DNA of 15,180 bases, taken from NCBI GenBank assembly GCA_005882445.1, contig VBAN01000001.1:1-15180 (forward strand), given 5' to 3'. A program made the position numbers and the translations under genes. The stretch's first letter is position 1. Every line of letters begins with the position of its first letter. Shown in pieces: positions 13,262 through 15,180 of the stretch. The notes under the pieces are model-generated. The model was given only the letters and a program-made list of their open reading frames with translations, did not search any database and was not told the DNA's origin. This stretch comes from Candidatus Segetimicrobium genomatis (GTDB taxonomy: Bacteria; Sysuimicrobiota; Sysuimicrobiia; Sysuimicrobiales; Segetimicrobiaceae).

Positions 13262-14215
13262 TCATCTCGAGTCTCGTTCTCCCGCCGAGGTGATGACGCG
13301 CTCGTACCAATCCAGGATCCCATCGGCGTCCGCGTTCAGGCAGACGGTGACATTCGCCGGCCTGTCCGTGAACGGCCGGAAATCCACCACCGTCATGCCG
13401 TCCGTCAATGCGCCTTCTGTTTCAACGTCCACCGGAAGACGCTTCACCTCGAAGAGATCCGGCCGCAGCGCATAGGCCATCACCACCAGGTCGTGTACGG
13501 GGAACCCCGCAATGCCCTCCTTCAGGTAGGCGCCGGCGTAGAAGCCTGTGATCCGGTAGACAAACTCGGCAATCCGGGTGCCCGCGGCCTTCATCCGGTC
13601 GCGCCGTTCCGGGGTGATGCGGACCCGTTTTGTCACGTCCAGCCCCACCATCGTCAGCGGCACGCCGGCGCCATACACGACTTTCGCGGCCTCAGGATCG
13701 TTCATGATGTTGGCGGAAGCGACCGCGCTGACGTTGCCGGGACCGAGCGCGGTGCCTCCCATGGCGATGATCTCCTTGACGGCGCCGGCGAAGCGCGGGT
13801 CGAGGCGCATGGCGAGGGCGATGTTGGTGAGTGGCCCGAGTGTCAGGACCGCGATCTGCCCCGGCGCCTCGAGGGCCCGCCGGGCCAATTCGACAGGGGC
13901 ATAGCCGGGCGCCGGCCGGCCGGCGGGACGCGGCCAATCCACGTTGCCGAGCCCATCCTCGCCGTGAACCATGGGGGCAAACCGCAGGCGCCGTCGAAGG
14001 AGCGGTTCCGGGGCGCCAAGGTAGACTGGAACCTCCGGCCGGTCCGCCAACTCGATCAACCGCAGCGCGTTGAGCGCCGCCAGGTCCACTGGGACGTTTC
14101 CGAAGACGCAGGTCACCGCATCGATCTGGAACTGCCCGCAGAGGAAGGCAAACAGGATGGCCTGCGCGTCGTCGATGCCGGGATCGGTATCGATAATGAC
14201 GCGTCGGGGGGGCAT
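13262..14215 (-). CDS. Inosine-uridine-type nucleoside hydrolase A
   Basis: A second nucleoside N-ribohydrolase-fold protein, 317 residues, clearly a paralogue of the next gene. The calcium site DTDPGIDDAQAI is at 9-20, HGEDGLGNVDWP at 84-95, LTLGPLTNIALAM at 124-136, and the catalytic-site pair His241-Asp242 is kept in GFPVHDLVVMAYAL. As in hydrolase B, the ribose 5'-OH-binding Glu of the usual AEFN motif is Ser (VASANIMNDPEAA). The ATG at 14215 was chosen because AGGAG lies eight bases upstream; a TTG at 14236 is in frame but lacks support. It begins 17 bases after the dehydrogenase stop, so the two are co-transcribed. The enzyme should be active; the substrate is inferred to be a ribosylated compound, perhaps 5'-modified. 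Confidence 0.93.
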   Translation of the reverse strand: MPPRRVIIDTDPGIDDAQAILFAFLCGQFQIDAVTCVFGNVPVDLAALNALRLIELADRPEVPVYLGAPEPLLRRRLRFAPMVHGEDGLGNVDWPRPAGRPAPGYAPVELARRALEAPGQIAVLTLGPLTNIALAMRLDPRFAGAVKEIIAMGGTALGPGNVSAVASANIMNDPEAAKVVYGAGVPLTMVGLDVTKRVRITPERRDRMKAAGTRIAEFVYRITGFYAGAYLKEGIAGFPVHDLVVMAYALRPDLFEVKRLPVDVETEGALTDGMTVVDFRPFTDRPANVTVCLNADADGILDWYERVITSAGERDSR

Positions 14216-14232
14216 CCGGCGGACTCCTGCTC

Positions 14233-15138
14233 TCAAGACCCACCTCTCCGCGACGGCCGATGGCCCGGCGGGACGTCCGTTGGCGCCGTCCCCGCCAGGC
14301 CGCAGAGCTGTTCGCTGATCGCCCAGAGCCGCCGGCGCGCCTCGGGGTCGTAGGCCTGCTCGAGGGCACGTGCCTCGCGCCGCCCGTTGAAATACCGACC
14401 GGTCACCCCGTCGAGGTCGGGCGAGATCGCCAGATGCAGGGTCGCCTCTGTGCCTTCCTCGAGCGTGCTCATCGGGGCTCCGAACATTTCGAACACCATC
14501 TTGGTGGGCATGAGCGAGGCGGGGTGCAGCGCGTTGACGGTCACGTGTGTTTCCCCCTGGGCGCGCAGCCGCTCGGCCAGTTCGAAGGTGTGCATGATCT
14601 GCGCAAGCTTGCTCTGCCGGTAGGCATGCAGCGGTTCATACGCGCGTGTCAGCATCACGTCATCGAAGTCGATCGGCGCCTGTCCCGCCGAGGCCACGTT
14701 GACGATCCGCGCGGGAGCGGAACGGCGCAGCAGCGGCAGCAGCAGATGCGTCAGCAGGAACGGCGCCAGGTAGTTGACCGCGAACCGGAGCTCGTGCCCG
14801 TCCTGGCTCTCCTGCCGGGGGCTCGTGCCCCCGACCCCGGCGTTGTTGATCAAGAGGTCCAGCCGCTCGGTGCCGGCCAGAATCGCTTCGGCCAGCCGCC
14901 TCACCTGGGCCAGCGAGGAGAAGTCGGCGAGAGAGACGCGGAGGCGGTCGTTCCCGGTGGCCTGGCGGACTTCGTGGAGCGTGGCCTCGCCGCGCGCCGT
15001 ATCGCGGCCGTGGAGCAGCACGGTCGCCCGCCGGGAGGCCAGCTCCCGCGCGACGGCCTTGCCGAGCCCATCGGTCGCGCCGGTGACGAGAACGACCTGG
15101 TCGGGAACTAGTCTCACTGGTTCACCCCGCACGTTCAT
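14233..15138 (-). CDS. Short-chain dehydrogenase/reductase (retinol dehydrogenase-like)
   Basis: A classical SDR of 301 residues. The nucleotide-binding TGATDGLG is at 19-26, LLHGRD follows the second strand (Arg45, suggesting NADP), NNAG is at 98-101, and the catalytic set is Asn122, Ser150 (NVASAGQ), Tyr173 and Lys177 (HAYRQSKLAQ). The C-terminal region (ALHPASLMPTKMV, GRYFNGRREARALEQAYDPE) matches the WW-oxidoreductase/retinol-dehydrogenase-like subgroup. The ATG at 15138 has AAGGA five bases upstream and overlaps the stop of a preceding frame (ATGA). It is the first complete gene of the long minus-strand operon. Its substrate is unknown, and its connection with the ribosyl hydrolases rests only on tight spacing. 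Confidence 0.92.
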   Translation of the reverse strand: MNVRGEPVRLVPDQVVLVTGATDGLGKAVARELASRRATVLLHGRDTARGEATLHEVRQATGNDRLRVSLADFSSLAQVRRLAEAILAGTERLDLLINNAGVGGTSPRQESQDGHELRFAVNYLAPFLLTHLLLPLLRRSAPARIVNVASAGQAPIDFDDVMLTRAYEPLHAYRQSKLAQIMHTFELAERLRAQGETHVTVNALHPASLMPTKMVFEMFGAPMSTLEEGTEATLHLAISPDLDGVTGRYFNGRREARALEQAYDPEARRRLWAISEQLCGLAGTAPTDVPPGHRPSRRGGS

Positions 15139-15180
15139 CCCTGTCCTTGAAGATGCGCCTCAGCCAATTCGGCGTCCGGC
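15135..15180 (-). CDS. Possible 3' end of an upstream operon gene (partial)
   Basis: Read from 15179, the edge encodes PDAELAEAHLQGQG and then TGA, which overlaps the ATG of the short-chain dehydrogenase (ATGA). The spacing suggests a translationally coupled upstream gene cut by the window. The visible part is too short to identify, and the frame is not proven. Confidence 0.35.
   Translation of the reverse strand, partial: PDAELAEAHLQGQG

Noticed and set aside
12656..14353. 565-residue plus-strand frame opposite the two nucleoside hydrolases
   Set aside because: Antisense shadow with low-complexity composition; the minus strand carries conserved catalytic motifs throughout.
1..15180. tRNA, rRNA, CRISPR array, riboswitch or integration attachment site
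   Set aside because: None was recognised by reading both strands. No regularly spaced repeat array is present, and the only clear repeats are the operator motifs and the element-end pair.

Overview
The window is GC-rich bacterial chromosome. The parA-parB pair, with a perfect 16-bp parS site inside parB, suggests proximity to the replication origin. Canonical parS, PdxS-type vitamin B6 synthesis, a MocR/PdxR-type regulator and a sugar-type ABC operon fit a free-living Gram-positive-like or deep-branching 'terrabacterial' soil lineage. That placement is inference; no rRNA or other phylogenetic marker is present.

Layout. (1) 1-969, minus strand: the start of pdxS (pyridoxal 5'-phosphate synthase, cut by the window edge), preceded by an HD-domain hydrolase gene that carries an apparent frameshift. 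(2) 970-1208: a divergent control region with a consensus -35/-10 promoter for the HD-pdxS operon, a second promoter facing the regulator, and three copies of a 10-bp operator-like motif. (3) 1209-2730, plus strand: a GntR/aminotransferase (MocR, probable PdxR) regulator broken by one frameshift. (4) 2774-4586, minus strand: parB and parA. (5) 4750-5883: an insertion-sequence remnant with a C-terminally shortened DDE transposase and two tandem copies of a 20-bp end motif on one side only. (6) 5951-6967, plus strand: a CtBP-like D-2-hydroxyacid dehydrogenase, followed by a tiny coupled ORF and a hairpin. (7) 7061-8052: a small membrane-anchored Pro/Gly-rich protein and, divergently, a small Cys-motif protein. 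(8) 8077-15180, minus strand: one long operon, transcribed short-chain dehydrogenase, nucleoside hydrolase A, nucleoside hydrolase B, ADP-ribosylglycohydrolase-like protein, solute-binding protein, permease 1, permease 2.

Two units stand out. The vitamin B6 divergon looks like a classic PLP-sensing switch: regulator, divergent pdxS operon and repeated operators between them. The last operon combines a sugar-type importer (no ATPase in the window) with two N-ribosyl hydrolases and an ADP-ribosylglycohydrolase fold, which suggests uptake and breakdown of a ribosylated compound. Both nucleoside hydrolases differ from the textbook active site, and the glycohydrolase lacks its usual N-terminal helix.

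Three genes (HD protein, regulator, permease 2) each need a single-base correction to restore their family's full-length protein. This could be real decay or indel errors in the assembly, and should be settled before the proteins are interpreted.
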